64,000 nucleotides of DNA from Pseudoalteromonas marina (GCF_000238335.3 NZ_AHCB03000012.1:664007-728006); one strand, 5' to 3'; shown: positions 19,901 to 28,776, counted from the stretch's first letter. Translations and numbers: made by a program. Notes: generated from the letters alone by a model not told the origin.

Positions 19901-21073
19901 AATGATGCACATTGGATCTTAAAAGGGCGTACAGCTGTTGGTAATGACCGCGCAGATAACACAACATTGTATGTTCAGTTTGGTACAACATTAATTGGTG
20001 AATCGGGTGATGACTTTTTAGTTGTTCGTCGTGGTTCAAAAATTGAGGCCGTAGGCACAGCAACTCAGCCTATCACCATGACATCTATCCAAGATGTAAC
20101 GGGTGGCGAAACAACGATTGGTCAATGGGGCGGCTTAGTATTATTAGGTAATGCACCGGCTAACTCATGTGGCGACCAAGAAGGTGAAGCGACAGCTGAT
20201 GAACTTGCAAACTGTGGTGTATCTGCTGAAGGTGATGCTGGCCAATTTGGTGGTAATGACCCAGAAGATAACTCAGGTACGTTAAAGTATGTTGCTGTAA
20301 AACAAGCAGGCAAAACTTTAGGTAATGGTGATGAACTAAACGGTATATCACTTGCTGGTGTAGGTAGCCAAACAGAGTTAGATTACATCCACGTTCATGA
20401 AAACCTAGATGACGGCGTAGAGTTTTTCGGTGGCACAGCAAACATCAGCCACTTAGTGCTTACAAATATTGGTGACGACTCTTTAGATTGGTCATTTGGT
20501 TGGACGGGTAAAGCGCAATACGTACTTATCAAACAATCAGGCTCTGAGGGCGATAACGCGATTGAAGCTGATAACTCTGAATTTGATTCAGATGCATCAC
20601 CGCTTACTATGCCTACTATCTCTAATGTAACCATTATTGGTGACGCAGGCGTAAACGGTATTCGCTTACGTGCAGGTACTGCGGGCATACTTAAAAACGT
20701 AGTGGTAACGGGTGGCGCAGATTACGCAAACTGTTTACGTGTAGGTTCTGATTCAGCACCACGTGCCGAAGACGGTTCACTTACTATCACTCACTCAGTG
20801 GTTGCGTGTGAAACAGCTAACAACTTTGGTACTCAAGCAATTGGTGATGGCAATGTTGAGTCTTGGTTCTTAGGTCAAGCTGGTAACTCAGTGCAAACAG
20901 CTGCAAGCCTTGCACTAGCGAGTAACGGTTACATGCCTTCAAGTGAATCATTACTACTCGGTGCAGGTTTTGATTCTTCTAGCCTAGATAGCTACTTTGA
21001 TACAGTAGATTACATTGGTGCAATGGATGCACAAACAGACTGGACAGCGGGTTGGGTAAAAGTAGGTCTTTAA
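16985..21073 (+). CDS. Large lipoprotein with three tandem beta-helix-like units
   Basis: A 1362-residue protein with a lipoprotein signal (lipobox LAGC, Cys at about residue 21) and a low-complexity linker, then three homologous units starting at about residues 66, 490 and 927 (424, 437 and 437 residues). Each unit contains the near-identical blocks NDAHWI.NGRTAVGNDRAD, GQWGGLVLLGNAPANSCGDQ and GWTG, and has the short repeating strands expected of a right-handed beta-helix (pectin-lyase-like) fold. Each unit also has a conserved pair of Cys (SCGDQ and ANCGVS). It lies between the TonB2 operon and a TonB-dependent receptor, so it may be a surface-exposed binding partner of that receptor. The ligand is unknown. 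Confidence 0.85.
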   Translation: MKLSDLFKVSLIATAVSLAGCGGDLVVSEGDTTINEGDTITNVVEGGSDTGGETSSRDDSQNGTTGFPTTVDNAFVQGLATDVSSEFPEITDKPVYRLTADTTFTTDATLTNDAHWIVNGRTAVGNDRADNAKLYIQQGTTIIGESGDDFLVVRRGSQLESVGTVSQPITMTSIQDVTGGETAIGQWGGLVLLGNAPANSCGDQQGEATADELANCGVSAEGDAGQFGGDVADDNSGTLKYLIVKQAGKTLGNGDELNGISFAGVGSATTVDYIQVHENLDDGIEFFGGTVDVSNVVLTSIGDDSLDWSFGWTGSATNVYIQQAANVGDNAIEADNSEFDSSATPLTMPTVSNVTIVGAEGNNGIRLRAGTAGALSNVFVTGPATYENCLRVGSDSVPRAEDGTLTITNSVVACQTTANNFGSEAINGGDVKSWFEAQDGNQTLTPADLMLDDNGYTPLPGSPLIANGQIGAFNGTTNWMEGWTVGINGGFPTDISNALEQGLATNVSSEFPQITDKPVYRLTQDTTFTADVTLTNDAHWILNGRTAVGNDRADATTLYVQAGTTLIGETGDDFLVVRRGSQINANGNATAPITMTSIQDVTGGETNIGQWGGLVLLGNAPANSCGDQQGETTPEELANCGVSAEGDAGQFGGDISDDNSGVLRYIVVKHAGKTLGNGDELNGISFAGVGSQTKVEYIQVHQNLDDGVEFFGGTVNVRNIVLTDIGDDAFDWSFGWTGRAQNIYIQQSAVEGDNAIEADNSEFDSNATPLTKPLISNVTIVGADGTNGVRLRAGTAGVLRNVVITGPDGYSNCLRVGSDSVANAESGELSIENSVVACNEDNNFGSEAIAGGNVQSWFEGQTGNQTLTAANLSLATDGYTPKSSSPLLGAGVDTSGLDSFFTKTDYIGAFDGDNNWMEGWTVAIKPSFPTDIQNALEQGLATDVSASFPAITDKPVYQLNSDVVFTADVTLTNDAHWILKGRTAVGNDRADNTTLYVQFGTTLIGESGDDFLVVRRGSKIEAVGTATQPITMTSIQDVTGGETTIGQWGGLVLLGNAPANSCGDQEGEATADELANCGVSAEGDAGQFGGNDPEDNSGTLKYVAVKQAGKTLGNGDELNGISLAGVGSQTELDYIHVHENLDDGVEFFGGTANISHLVLTNIGDDSLDWSFGWTGKAQYVLIKQSGSEGDNAIEADNSEFDSDASPLTMPTISNVTIIGDAGVNGIRLRAGTAGILKNVVVTGGADYANCLRVGSDSAPRAEDGSLTITHSVVACETANNFGTQAIGDGNVESWFLGQAGNSVQTAASLALASNGYMPSSESLLLGAGFDSSSLDSYFDTVDYIGAMDAQTDWTAGWVKVGL
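17180..21073 (+). repeat. Threefold tandem repeat of ~1.3 kb inside the lipoprotein gene
   Basis: Units at 17180-18451 (1272 bp), 18452-19762 (1311 bp) and 19763-21073 (1311 bp). Stretches such as those starting at 17504, 18775 and 20083 are almost identical at DNA level, so unequal recombination could change copy number. All units stay in frame. Confidence 0.9.
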
Positions 21074-21087
21074 CCTTAAACGCTTTA

Positions 21088-21107
21088 GGCCGGGCGAAAG
21101 CCCGGCT
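21088..21107 (+). terminator. Stable GC-rich GNRA-loop hairpin between lipoprotein and receptor genes
   Basis: GCCGGGC, loop GAAA, GCCCGGC: a perfect seven-base-pair stem with a tetraloop. There is no T-run after it. It lies 15 bp after the lipoprotein stop and 30 bp before the receptor start, so it may protect the upstream mRNA or attenuate the receptor rather than terminate fully. Confidence 0.55.
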
Positions 21108-21136
21108 AATGTCTTGTTTTGTTTCGGAGTATAAAA

Positions 21137-23836
21137 ATGAATTCTTATAAACCCTCTAAACTTGCCTTATCAACATTAAATTGCGCCGTTTTGGCTGCAC
21201 TATTTGGTTGGTCGGTAAATACTGCTGCTGCAGAAGCCGACATTCAAGAGCAAGAAATAGAAGAAGTGGTTGCAGTAGGGCAACGACTCAAAGGGAGCGC
21301 AGGTGCAGTACTGCAAGAACGCCAAAATCAGGCGTTTGTTGCTGATATTATGGGTGCCGACCAAATTTCACGCACCGGCGATGGTGATGCTGCATCGGCT
21401 CTTCGCCGTGTAACAGGCTTAACCTTAGTTGATGGTAAATTTATATATGTGCGTGGTTTAGGTGAGCGTTACTCAAGTACACAATTAAATAGCATGTATG
21501 TACCAAGCCCCGATCCTACTCGCTCGGTTGTGCCACTCGATTTATTTCCATCTGAAATAATCGAAAGCTTAAGTGTACAAAAATCATTTTCACCAGATAT
21601 GCCTGCGCATTTTGGTGGTGGTAATGTAAACATTCGTACCAAGTCTATTCCGTCTGACTTTTTATTTAAAGTTCAAGTAGGCTCATCGTATAACACGTCA
21701 AATAGTGATTCTGGCTACTTTTACGAAGGCGGTGATGATGATTGGATGGGCCGTGATGATGGCACACGTGCGCTATCTAATGTATTTACTACAGCACTTA
21801 CCAGCGACGCAGGCCTTGAAGGCAATATTAATTCTACGCTTGAAGAGCGTAAAAACCTTATTCAATCGCTCGATTGGAGTGTAGGCATTAGCAAGGAAGA
21901 TGTTGATCCAGCTATGAGCTTTTCTGTTGCCGTGGGCGACAGACTAGAAAGCGAAATAGGCACCTTTGGTGTGCTTGCGGCTGTTTCTTATGACAACGAA
22001 TGGGAAGTTGTTCAAGAACAAAGTGGTTCAAGCCTAGGTAGTTTGGGTTGTGAAAACAAATGTTTTGCACAATATTACGATGGTACATCGACTGAACAAA
22101 ATGTTCGCTGGAGCGGAACATTAAATCTTGGCTATGAGTTTAACTCAAACCATCGATTTGAGCTGACTAACATTGCATTACACGACATGAGCGATCGGGT
22201 TCGTAATCGTAACTATTACGATGCCAATGAAACCGAAGAGGGTGTGACTGAGCTTCGCCGTGTTGATATTAGCTACGAAGAACGTGAAATGTTTTCTTCT
22301 CAGCTTAAAGGCACGCATAACTTTCCAGAGCTAAATAATTTATTTTTTGATTGGTATGGTGGCTTAAGTAGAGCTAACCGTAACGCACCAGGCGGTTTAG
22401 ATGTTGTTTTTCAACAAAACTATAACGACGGTGTTTTTGAGTCAGAGCAGCTTCAAGATGTTGCAGCAACTAATATTACGCGTGAATACCAGGTACTTCA
22501 CGATGACGTAGAAACATTTGGTTGGAACATGGGGTTACCTTTTTATGGGGACGGCTACGAGCTCGAACTTAAAATTGGCGGTGACTTTTCAGAAAAAAAA
22601 CGTGATGCAAGCAATGTTAAATTTGGCATAACGCACCGTGGTATAAGCGATGAGTTTACGTTTGGTAATAACATTAGCGATATTTTTGCTGATGCAAACA
22701 CATCAAACGACGCGTTTTACACAAGTGCTACGGGTTCAGGTATTTTTGATGATGGTACAACTGACGGTGACAAATACAGCGCAGCGCATAAGTTAGATGC
22801 TTATTACTTTATGGCTGACTACTTTTTTGAAAATACGTGGCGTATTACCGGCGGTGTTCGCTGGGAAGATTTCAAACAAGTATCAATTGGCTATCAGGCA
22901 CATTCAAACTTATTCGAAAACACGCTTGAAGAAATTCAAGACGTTGTCATTAACGAAGATACTTTTTTTCCATCACTTGCTGTTACGTACATCATGGATG
23001 AAGAAATGCAGTTTCGCTTAAACGTGAGTGAAACCACTATTCGCCCAGACTTACGTGATGTAAGTACCTCGTTCTTTGTTGACCCGCTTACTGAATTTTT
23101 GGTTCGTGGTTCGCCTAGCTTACAAAGCTCTGAATTAACGAATGTTGATTTTAGGTTTGAGTGGTACATGCCAACAGGGAATAACCTGTCAGTTGCATTG
23201 TTTTACAAGGACATAGAAAACCCAATTGAAATGGTTGAACTTGCAGGTGTAGGTGGTGCGTCTCCGCAATTACTTACGGCTAATGCGCAGTCGGGTAAGC
23301 TATCTGGTATTGAGGTAGATTTTTTAACTGACTTTGGTTTTATCAATAAAGATTGGTCGTCTGCATTTTTGTCGGGTAACGTAACGCTATCTGATTCGAG
23401 CGTCAATTTAGGTATAAATGACTCAGATAATGTTGATTCATTATTTGAAACGCAACTTAAAGAAGCACTCGAAGCCGATACCGTTTCAAATATTGTTACT
23501 AACAACAAACGCCGTTTAGTAGGCCACTCTGAATGGGTTGCTAACTTACAAATGGGTTACGATTCAGATGACGGTTTTCATTCAACATCGGTTATTTACA
23601 ATGTGTTTGGGCCGCGAATTATCGTACCAGGTACGCGTGGGAATGAAGATGCTGAAGAAAAGTCATTTCACTCACTTGATTTAGTTTATTCTTATTTTCC
23701 TAACTTTAACTCTAAAGTTAATTTTAAAGTGAAGAATATTTTAGGCCAAGAAAAACAAATAGAGCAAGAAGGGTTAACCCTTTGGGGCCAAGAAACAGGC
23801 ACCGAGTTTAGCTTAAGCTATAGTTATGAATTTTAG
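21137..23836 (+). CDS. TonB-dependent outer-membrane receptor
   Basis: About 899 residues: signal peptide (ending near TAAA), a TonB-box-like segment (EIEEVVAVGQR), a plug domain (ALRRVTGLTLVDGKFIYVRG) and a long beta-barrel ending in aromatic Phe (SLSYSYEF), as outer-membrane proteins do. I chose ATG 21137 because CGGAG lies seven bases upstream; an in-frame TTG at 21119 precedes that site. It is probably co-transcribed with the triplicated lipoprotein and powered by the TonB2 operon upstream. It lacks an N-terminal signalling extension. The substrate is unknown. Confidence 0.9.
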   Translation: MNSYKPSKLALSTLNCAVLAALFGWSVNTAAAEADIQEQEIEEVVAVGQRLKGSAGAVLQERQNQAFVADIMGADQISRTGDGDAASALRRVTGLTLVDGKFIYVRGLGERYSSTQLNSMYVPSPDPTRSVVPLDLFPSEIIESLSVQKSFSPDMPAHFGGGNVNIRTKSIPSDFLFKVQVGSSYNTSNSDSGYFYEGGDDDWMGRDDGTRALSNVFTTALTSDAGLEGNINSTLEERKNLIQSLDWSVGISKEDVDPAMSFSVAVGDRLESEIGTFGVLAAVSYDNEWEVVQEQSGSSLGSLGCENKCFAQYYDGTSTEQNVRWSGTLNLGYEFNSNHRFELTNIALHDMSDRVRNRNYYDANETEEGVTELRRVDISYEEREMFSSQLKGTHNFPELNNLFFDWYGGLSRANRNAPGGLDVVFQQNYNDGVFESEQLQDVAATNITREYQVLHDDVETFGWNMGLPFYGDGYELELKIGGDFSEKKRDASNVKFGITHRGISDEFTFGNNISDIFADANTSNDAFYTSATGSGIFDDGTTDGDKYSAAHKLDAYYFMADYFFENTWRITGGVRWEDFKQVSIGYQAHSNLFENTLEEIQDVVINEDTFFPSLAVTYIMDEEMQFRLNVSETTIRPDLRDVSTSFFVDPLTEFLVRGSPSLQSSELTNVDFRFEWYMPTGNNLSVALFYKDIENPIEMVELAGVGGASPQLLTANAQSGKLSGIEVDFLTDFGFINKDWSSAFLSGNVTLSDSSVNLGINDSDNVDSLFETQLKEALEADTVSNIVTNNKRRLVGHSEWVANLQMGYDSDDGFHSTSVIYNVFGPRIIVPGTRGNEDAEEKSFHSLDLVYSYFPNFNSKVNFKVKNILGQEKQIEQEGLTLWGQETGTEFSLSYSYEF

Positions 23837-23872
23837 TTTTAGCTTGCGTTAAGCCTTATACATTCGCGCTAT

Positions 23873-23902
23873 AAGCCCTGTATTAAATACAGGGCTTTTT
23901 TT
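23873..23902 (+). terminator. Terminator of the lipoprotein-receptor operon
   Basis: AAGCCCTGTAT and ATACAGGGCTT form an 11-bp stem with a three-base loop, followed by a T-run. Confidence 0.9.
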
Positions 23903-24039
23903 ATACCTTAATTTCGCATGAAAAATTTTTAAGTTCTGTTTTATTAACTAGTTTTAGCCGTCTAGCAGTGTTAGTTTGTTAACTTGAAAATTGAATCTCA
24001 CGCAATGAATTTAATTTTTAATGTATTAAGGCATCTTTT

Positions 24040-25179
24040 ATGAACAAAACAGTGGATAAAACAATGAAAAAAGTAGGTTTAGTCGGTTGGCGTGGCATGG
24101 TTGGCTCTGTGTTATTAGAGCGTATGGAAAAGCAAAATGATTTTGCCAATATAGACACCACTTTTTTTACTACCTCACAAGCCGGACAACTTGGTCCTGA
24201 TTTAGCGGGTGATGCAAAACCGCTACTTGATGCAAGCGATGTATCTGAACTTGCAAAAATGGATATTATTGTTACGTGTCAAGGGGGCGATTACACCAAA
24301 GCGGTTTACCCAAAACTTCGTGAATCGGGGTGGGATGGTTACTGGATTGATGCAGCATCTGCACTTCGTATGAGTGATGACAGCATTATTGTGCTTGACC
24401 CTGTAAATAAAGATGTCATTACTCAAGGTTTAGAGCAAGGCGTTAAAACCTTTGTTGGCGGTAACTGTACTGTGTCGTTAATGCTCCTTGCTTTAGGTGG
24501 TTTGTTTGAGAAAGACCTTATTGAATGGGTAAGCCCCATGACTTACCAAGCAGCCTCGGGTGCGGGTGCACGCAATATGAAAGAGCTGATTTCACAAATG
24601 GGCGCTATTCATTCAAGTGTTGCTCAGCAACTCGATAACCCAAGTTCAGCTATTTTAGAAATTGATAAAATAGTCAGTGAAAAAATGGCTTCAAGCGATT
24701 TACCACAAGATCAATTTGGCGTGCCATTAGCAGGTAGCTTGATCCCATGGATTGACGTGCCTATGCCAAGTGGACAATCAAAGGAAGAATGGAAAGCACA
24801 AGTTGAAGCTAACAAAATTTTAGGCTCTACCCAGCAGTCTGTACCTATTGATGGTTTATGTGTTCGCATTGGCGCAATGCGTTGTCATAGCCAAGCAATG
24901 ACTATTAAATTACGCGAAGACATAAGCGTAGAGAAAATAGAAGAAATATTAGCTTCGCACAACGAATGGGTTAAGGTTATTCCAAATGAGCGTGATATTA
25001 CATCCACCGATTTAACGCCGGTTAAAGTAACAGGCACGTTAAGTATCCCAGTGGGACGTATTCGTAAGCTTGCTATGGGACCTAAATATATTAGCGCATT
25101 CACAGTGGGCGATCAGCTTTTATGGGGTGCAGCAGAGCCACTTCGTCGTATGCTTCGCATTATTGTAGACGCTGAGTAA
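24040..25179 (+). CDS. asd: Aspartate-semialdehyde dehydrogenase
   Basis: A 379-residue enzyme that reduces aspartyl phosphate to aspartate semialdehyde, on the route to lysine/diaminopimelate, threonine and methionine. It shows the NADP-binding start [18 protein letters not shown], the catalytic cysteine in [16 protein letters not shown] and the substrate-binding region of the E. coli-type (proteobacterial) Asd. The start at 24040 has AAGG eight bases upstream; ATG 24064 would give the canonical E. coli N-terminus and remains possible. It is monocistronic, with terminators on both sides. Confidence 0.95.
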   Translation: MNKTVDKTMKKVGLVGWRGMVGSVLLERMEKQNDFANIDTTFFTTSQAGQLGPDLAGDAKPLLDASDVSELAKMDIIVTCQGGDYTKAVYPKLRESGWDGYWIDAASALRMSDDSIIVLDPVNKDVITQGLEQGVKTFVGGNCTVSLMLLALGGLFEKDLIEWVSPMTYQAASGAGARNMKELISQMGAIHSSVAQQLDNPSSAILEIDKIVSEKMASSDLPQDQFGVPLAGSLIPWIDVPMPSGQSKEEWKAQVEANKILGSTQQSVPIDGLCVRIGAMRCHSQAMTIKLREDISVEKIEEILASHNEWVKVIPNERDITSTDLTPVKVTGTLSIPVGRIRKLAMGPKYISAFTVGDQLLWGAAEPLRRMLRIIVDAE

Positions 25180-25207
25180 TTCCAGTTTTTTAACTTTTCT
25201 ATTTCAT

Positions 25208-25234
25208 AGGGTTAGCATAGTGCTAACCCTTTTT
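25208..25234 (+). terminator. Terminator of asd
   Basis: AGGGTTAGCA and TGCTAACCCT form a perfect 10-bp stem with a three-base loop, followed by TTTT. Confidence 0.9.
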
Positions 25235-25425
25235 AGTTTTTATTCCTTCCTTTTACACTCTTTTGTGGCTTTTAAATAACTGTCTGTGTGGCATACCCAT
25301 TGCAAAAGCTAAAATAGTATTTTGCGTGCACCCAGTAATTTAAGTACTTTACAGCGCAGTTGTGCTTATTTTGTGTAGTTTTTACACATTGTCATGCTCA
25401 TAATTACACAAATAAGGATGGTTAT

Positions 25426-26541
25426 ATGGCGTTAATTTCAAAGGTTACTCAAGCTAAATGGTTTACTACTTTTGTTTTAATCACTGTGCTTTTATTAATA
25501 TTCCGTGTTGGTGCGCCCCATGCTATTCAATATTATGTTAATCAACAAATTAAACACACGCAGGGAATAACAGGTCACGTAGGTGACGTTGATTTATATT
25601 TATACCGTGGTGCGTATGCTATTGACGGCATAAAAATTTATGCCAAAGAGGATAATTTAGCGCCTAAACCGCTACTTAGCGTTGCAACCCTCAATTTTTC
25701 ACTTTCATGGTCTGCACTACTGAAAGGGAATTTAGTGACAAAAATGCAATTTGCCCATCCTGAAATTGTGGTTTACGACAAAGCCCCTAATAAAACGGAG
25801 CAAAATAAACAAGTTAAAAACGAAACAACCTGGATAGGGCTTGCTAATAATTTAGTCCCTTTTTCAATTGACACTTTAAGTATTGATAACGGTAAAGTTT
25901 CGTTAGTTAATGCCACCAGCGAGGGTGATAAACCTACCTATATCTCAAATATTAATGCAAATATTAATAACATAACCAATGCTAAAAACCTCACAAAAAC
26001 GTTAGTGACTTCGTTAAACGTAGAAGGGGATTTAATGGGCGAAGCTGCATTGTCTCTTAAAGGTCAATTAGACCCATTTAGTGAAAAAGCAAATTTTGAC
26101 TTTAATGTAGAGGTTCAACGTTTTTCGGTTAAACACCTAGAAACGGTTTTTAAAGTGTATACCCCGTTTGACATTGAAGCTGGTGGCATAGATGGTGCAA
26201 TGGAGGTTGCTGCAAAAGACAATGTTTTAAACGGCTATGCAAAGGCCGGTGTTTATGACTTGAGTGTTTTTTCGTGGCGTGAAGATATAGAAAAAGACGA
26301 TGACGGATTGTTCACTGCTATTTTTGAAGGCAGCATAGATATACTCAGCGAATTACTTGAAAATGATGAATCTGAGTTAGTTGCTGCGCGCATACCGATC
26401 GATGGCACATTAAACAACACCGATATATCTACGTTTCAGGCAGTGGTGTCGGTATTAAAAAATGCGTTTTTAGAAGCGTTTAAAATGGAAGTGGAGGACG
26501 TGATATCGTTTGAAACAGTAGAAAGTACATCAAATGAGTAA
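25426..26541 (+). CDS. DUF748/AsmA-like membrane-anchored protein
   Basis: About 371 residues with one N-terminal membrane helix (WFTTFVLITVLLLIFRVGAP) and a large periplasmic part containing AsmA/DUF748-type segments (TLNFSLSWSALLKGNLVTKM, IDTLSIDNGKVSLVN). Such proteins are related to lipid-transport or envelope-maintenance proteins. The start at 25426 has AAGGA seven bases upstream and removes a spurious upstream extension. It is convergent with the channel gene that follows. Confidence 0.75.
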   Translation: MALISKVTQAKWFTTFVLITVLLLIFRVGAPHAIQYYVNQQIKHTQGITGHVGDVDLYLYRGAYAIDGIKIYAKEDNLAPKPLLSVATLNFSLSWSALLKGNLVTKMQFAHPEIVVYDKAPNKTEQNKQVKNETTWIGLANNLVPFSIDTLSIDNGKVSLVNATSEGDKPTYISNINANINNITNAKNLTKTLVTSLNVEGDLMGEAALSLKGQLDPFSEKANFDFNVEVQRFSVKHLETVFKVYTPFDIEAGGIDGAMEVAAKDNVLNGYAKAGVYDLSVFSWREDIEKDDDGLFTAIFEGSIDILSELLENDESELVAARIPIDGTLNNTDISTFQAVVSVLKNAFLEAFKMEVEDVISFETVESTSNE

Positions 26542-26562
26542 CAGGCTAATTGAGTTTTAAGC

Positions 26563-26592
26563 CCCACAAACATATTTTGTGAGGCTTAAACT
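26563..26592. terminator. Bidirectional terminator between convergent genes
   Basis: GTTTTAAGCC...CACAAA and TTTTGTG.GGCTTAAAC form a long stem with a short loop, placed between two gene ends. It has A/T-rich flanks on both strands. Confidence 0.75.
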
Positions 26593-26593
26593 G

Positions 26594-27397
26594 TTACTTT
26601 TTACTCAGCAATGTTTTTAACTCTGCTATTTGCGCTTGTAATTCGTTAACTTGTCCTTGTGTTGCAGGGAGCGAGTCGTTATCGGCCTGTTCTTCTCGTG
26701 CATTTCGGTGTTCTTCACCCATTACTTCTAAAATTGCGCCAACCATCATATTTAAAAATACAAAGGCGGTTAAAAATATAAAGGTCAGGTAGTAAATCCA
26801 GCTTAGCTCATACACCGCCATTGTTTCGTACATTATGTCGGTCCAATCTTCAAAGGTCGCTATTCTAAATAGCGTTAGCATTGAAATAGACACATCTTGC
26901 CAAAGCACGGGGTTAATGTCGGCAAACATCATACTGCCCATAGCGGCGTAAATATAAAAAATAACAAACATAAGCAGAGCTATGTAGCCCATTTGCGGGA
27001 TTGCTTTAAGCAAGGAGTTAACGAGTAATCTAAGCTCCGGTATCATCGACACTAACCTGAGCACTCTAAATATACGTAGTAAACGCGCTATTAGCATTGT
27101 AGAGCCCGCAGCGGGGTATAAACTACCCAATACAATAATGGTGTCGAATATATTCCAGCCCTTCGAAAAGAAGTCTTTTATGCCTTTGCTTGCAACAAAG
27201 CGAATAATCAGCTCAATTAAAAAGAATGCGGTTATGCCAATATCCATCCAGTTAAGTGCAAGCTCAACCGTAGGATGAAGACTATAGGTATGAGCGCCTA
27301 CAGTAAGGGCAGAAACAATAATGACAGCTATAACAAATGATTGAAATATCTTGCTTTTGTCTATACGCTGAAACAAGGCTTGTAACTGCGACATCAT
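26594..27397 (-). CDS. Voltage-gated-type bacterial cation channel (ion transporter family)
   Basis: About 267 residues, the size of a NaChBac-type single-domain channel with six membrane helices. S4 is RLLRIFRVLR, with four arginines at every third position (about R105, R108, R111, R114). The pore loop is FRIATFEDWTDIM (E183, D184, W185), in the place of the usual TLESW sodium filter. A C-terminal coiled coil (VNELQAQIAELKTLLSKK) follows S6, as in tetrameric channels. The start at 27397 has AGGA nine bases upstream; an in-frame ATG at 27445 is less likely. The extra acidic residue may alter Na+/Ca2+ selectivity. Confidence 0.88.
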   Translation of the reverse strand: MMSQLQALFQRIDKSKIFQSFVIAVIIVSALTVGAHTYSLHPTVELALNWMDIGITAFFLIELIIRFVASKGIKDFFSKGWNIFDTIIVLGSLYPAAGSTMLIARLLRIFRVLRLVSMIPELRLLVNSLLKAIPQMGYIALLMFVIFYIYAAMGSMMFADINPVLWQDVSISMLTLFRIATFEDWTDIMYETMAVYELSWIYYLTFIFLTAFVFLNMMVGAILEVMGEEHRNAREEQADNDSLPATQGQVNELQAQIAELKTLLSKK

Positions 27398-27498
27398 AAT
27401 AAGTGGTCCTGTAAATACGAAGATTTTTATGGCGCTAATATACAATATATTCGGCTTAATTTAACGTCTTTTTAAAAGCAATAGTGTAAGGAAATTTA

Positions 27499-27711
27499 AT
27501 GGTTATTAATAAATTAAAAGTATGTGCTGTATTTATAATCGGATTACCTATTTTAGCCGGGTGTAGTTCCGACGCACGCTTTGAACAATTGCAATCAGCC
27601 CGCCTTAACGAATGTAATTACAAAGCTGATAAAGAATATTATGAGTGCCTTAAAGAGCAAGACTCAAATTACGAAGAATTTAAAAAACAACAAGCAGAAA
27701 AAAGTAAATAA
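27499..27711 (+). CDS. Small lipoprotein
   Basis: A 70-residue protein with a lipoprotein signal and lipobox LAGC (Cys at 22), followed by a short charged domain with two more cysteines (NECNYKADKEYYECLKEQ), which may form a disulphide. No family is recognised. A small gene follows nine bases later, suggesting one transcript with 27720-28001. Confidence 0.7.
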   Translation: MVINKLKVCAVFIIGLPILAGCSSDARFEQLQSARLNECNYKADKEYYECLKEQDSNYEEFKKQQAEKSK

Positions 27712-27719
27712 TCCTCCTC

Positions 27720-28001
27720 ATGACTAAAACACAAAAACAACGAGACAAACAAATACGCGCAGCGCTGACTCAAGCCTGTGAGTCTATAAAAGACTCAGTG
27801 ACCGATTTTGCATACCTTACTCACACTGTCGATTTAAATAACGAAGCTAACACCTTAAAAGTTAACTGCTATTTTGAAGATACTATAGCGCTTAATAACG
27901 CTGACTCTGAGATTGAACACCTTAAATCTATAATTATTACTCAACTAACGGGTATTAAATTGACGATAAAACCGTCACATATCGTGTTTTTTGCCAATTA
28001 A
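27720..28001 (+). CDS. Hypothetical small protein
   Basis: A 93-residue protein, acidic-basic mixed, without signal peptide or membrane helix. I do not recognise a family. It has an alpha/beta-looking pattern with a strand NTLKVNCYFED and a helix IEHLKSIIITQLTGIKL. It begins nine bases after the small lipoprotein gene, with CCTCCTC rather than a canonical ribosome binding site before it, so translation may depend on coupling. Confidence 0.6.
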   Translation: MTKTQKQRDKQIRAALTQACESIKDSVTDFAYLTHTVDLNNEANTLKVNCYFEDTIALNNADSEIEHLKSIIITQLTGIKLTIKPSHIVFFAN

Positions 28002-28069
28002 AATGGGTTTTGTTGGTTTGCCTGCAGTTGGGCGTTATAATTAAAAAAATTATATTTAGGGTTTAAATA

Positions 28070-28261
28070 ATGGCTGTTCCTTCTCGTTCGCAAATATCAC
28101 CAGGCACTGTAGTTAATATTGTTTTAAAAGAAGATCAACGAAGCGGTACATTAACCGAAGGCGTGGTAGAGCGTTTATTAACTAAATCACCAAACCACCC
28201 GCATGGTATTAAAGTGAGATTAGAAGATGGCCAAGTTGGCCGAGTAAAAGAGATTTTATAA
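28070..28261 (+). CDS. ywbE: YwbE family small protein
   Basis: A 63-residue protein that matches the YwbE family (DUF2196) along its full length: SQISPGTVVNIVLKEDQRSG, SPNHPHGIKVRLEDGQVGRV. The family is widespread in bacteria and looks like a small SH3-like/KOW-like beta-barrel; its function is unknown. The stop codon overlaps the next start by one base, so it is coupled to the DUF4240 gene. Confidence 0.88.
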   Translation: MAVPSRSQISPGTVVNIVLKEDQRSGTLTEGVVERLLTKSPNHPHGIKVRLEDGQVGRVKEIL

Positions 28262-28776
28262 TGGCAGCGTTATCAGAGCAGGCTTTTTGGGAATTAGTGA
28301 CTACACCCGACTTAGGCCTTGATCCGCAAAGTGTAAGCGACCACCTTAAAGCAAACCTAAGCAATTTAGACGATCAGCAACTTATTGCATTTGATAAGTT
28401 TTTTGGCATAAATATGCGCAAATGTTTTACATGGGATTTATTTGGCGCTGCGTTTGTTATGGCAGGCTGCAATGACGAATATGGTTTTAGTGAGTTTAGA
28501 TGTTGGCTTATTTCACGCGGTAAAACAGTGTTTGATAACGCGCTCGTTAATGCCGACTCCATTGCATTATGTACACCTGTTTATCACTTAAATGAACAGC
28601 CTTATCCATACATTGACGAGTACGACCTTATCGCCGGCTTATTATATGAAGAGCGCAACGAGGATGAATTACCCTTCGTGCCATCAGGCGACCAACCCGC
28701 AGGCAAACGCTTTAAAGACAAAGCAAAATTTTTAAAACAAGCCTATCCGCAATTATTCGCAAAATATTGGCAGTAA
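28261..28776 (+). CDS. DUF4240 domain protein
   Basis: A 171-residue cytosolic protein. Near the N-terminus it has FWELV, then LNDLDDQQLIAF-like residues, FDKFFG, AAFVMAGC and SEFRCWLISRGKTVFDNAL, which are the DUF4240 pattern (often annotated with WGR-domain molybdate proteins). It is translationally coupled to ywbE. Function unknown. About 280 bp of AT-rich sequence without visible genes follow before the protease gene. Confidence 0.75.
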   Translation: MAALSEQAFWELVTTPDLGLDPQSVSDHLKANLSNLDDQQLIAFDKFFGINMRKCFTWDLFGAAFVMAGCNDEYGFSEFRCWLISRGKTVFDNALVNADSIALCTPVYHLNEQPYPYIDEYDLIAGLLYEERNEDELPFVPSGDQPAGKRFKDKAKFLKQAYPQLFAKYWQ

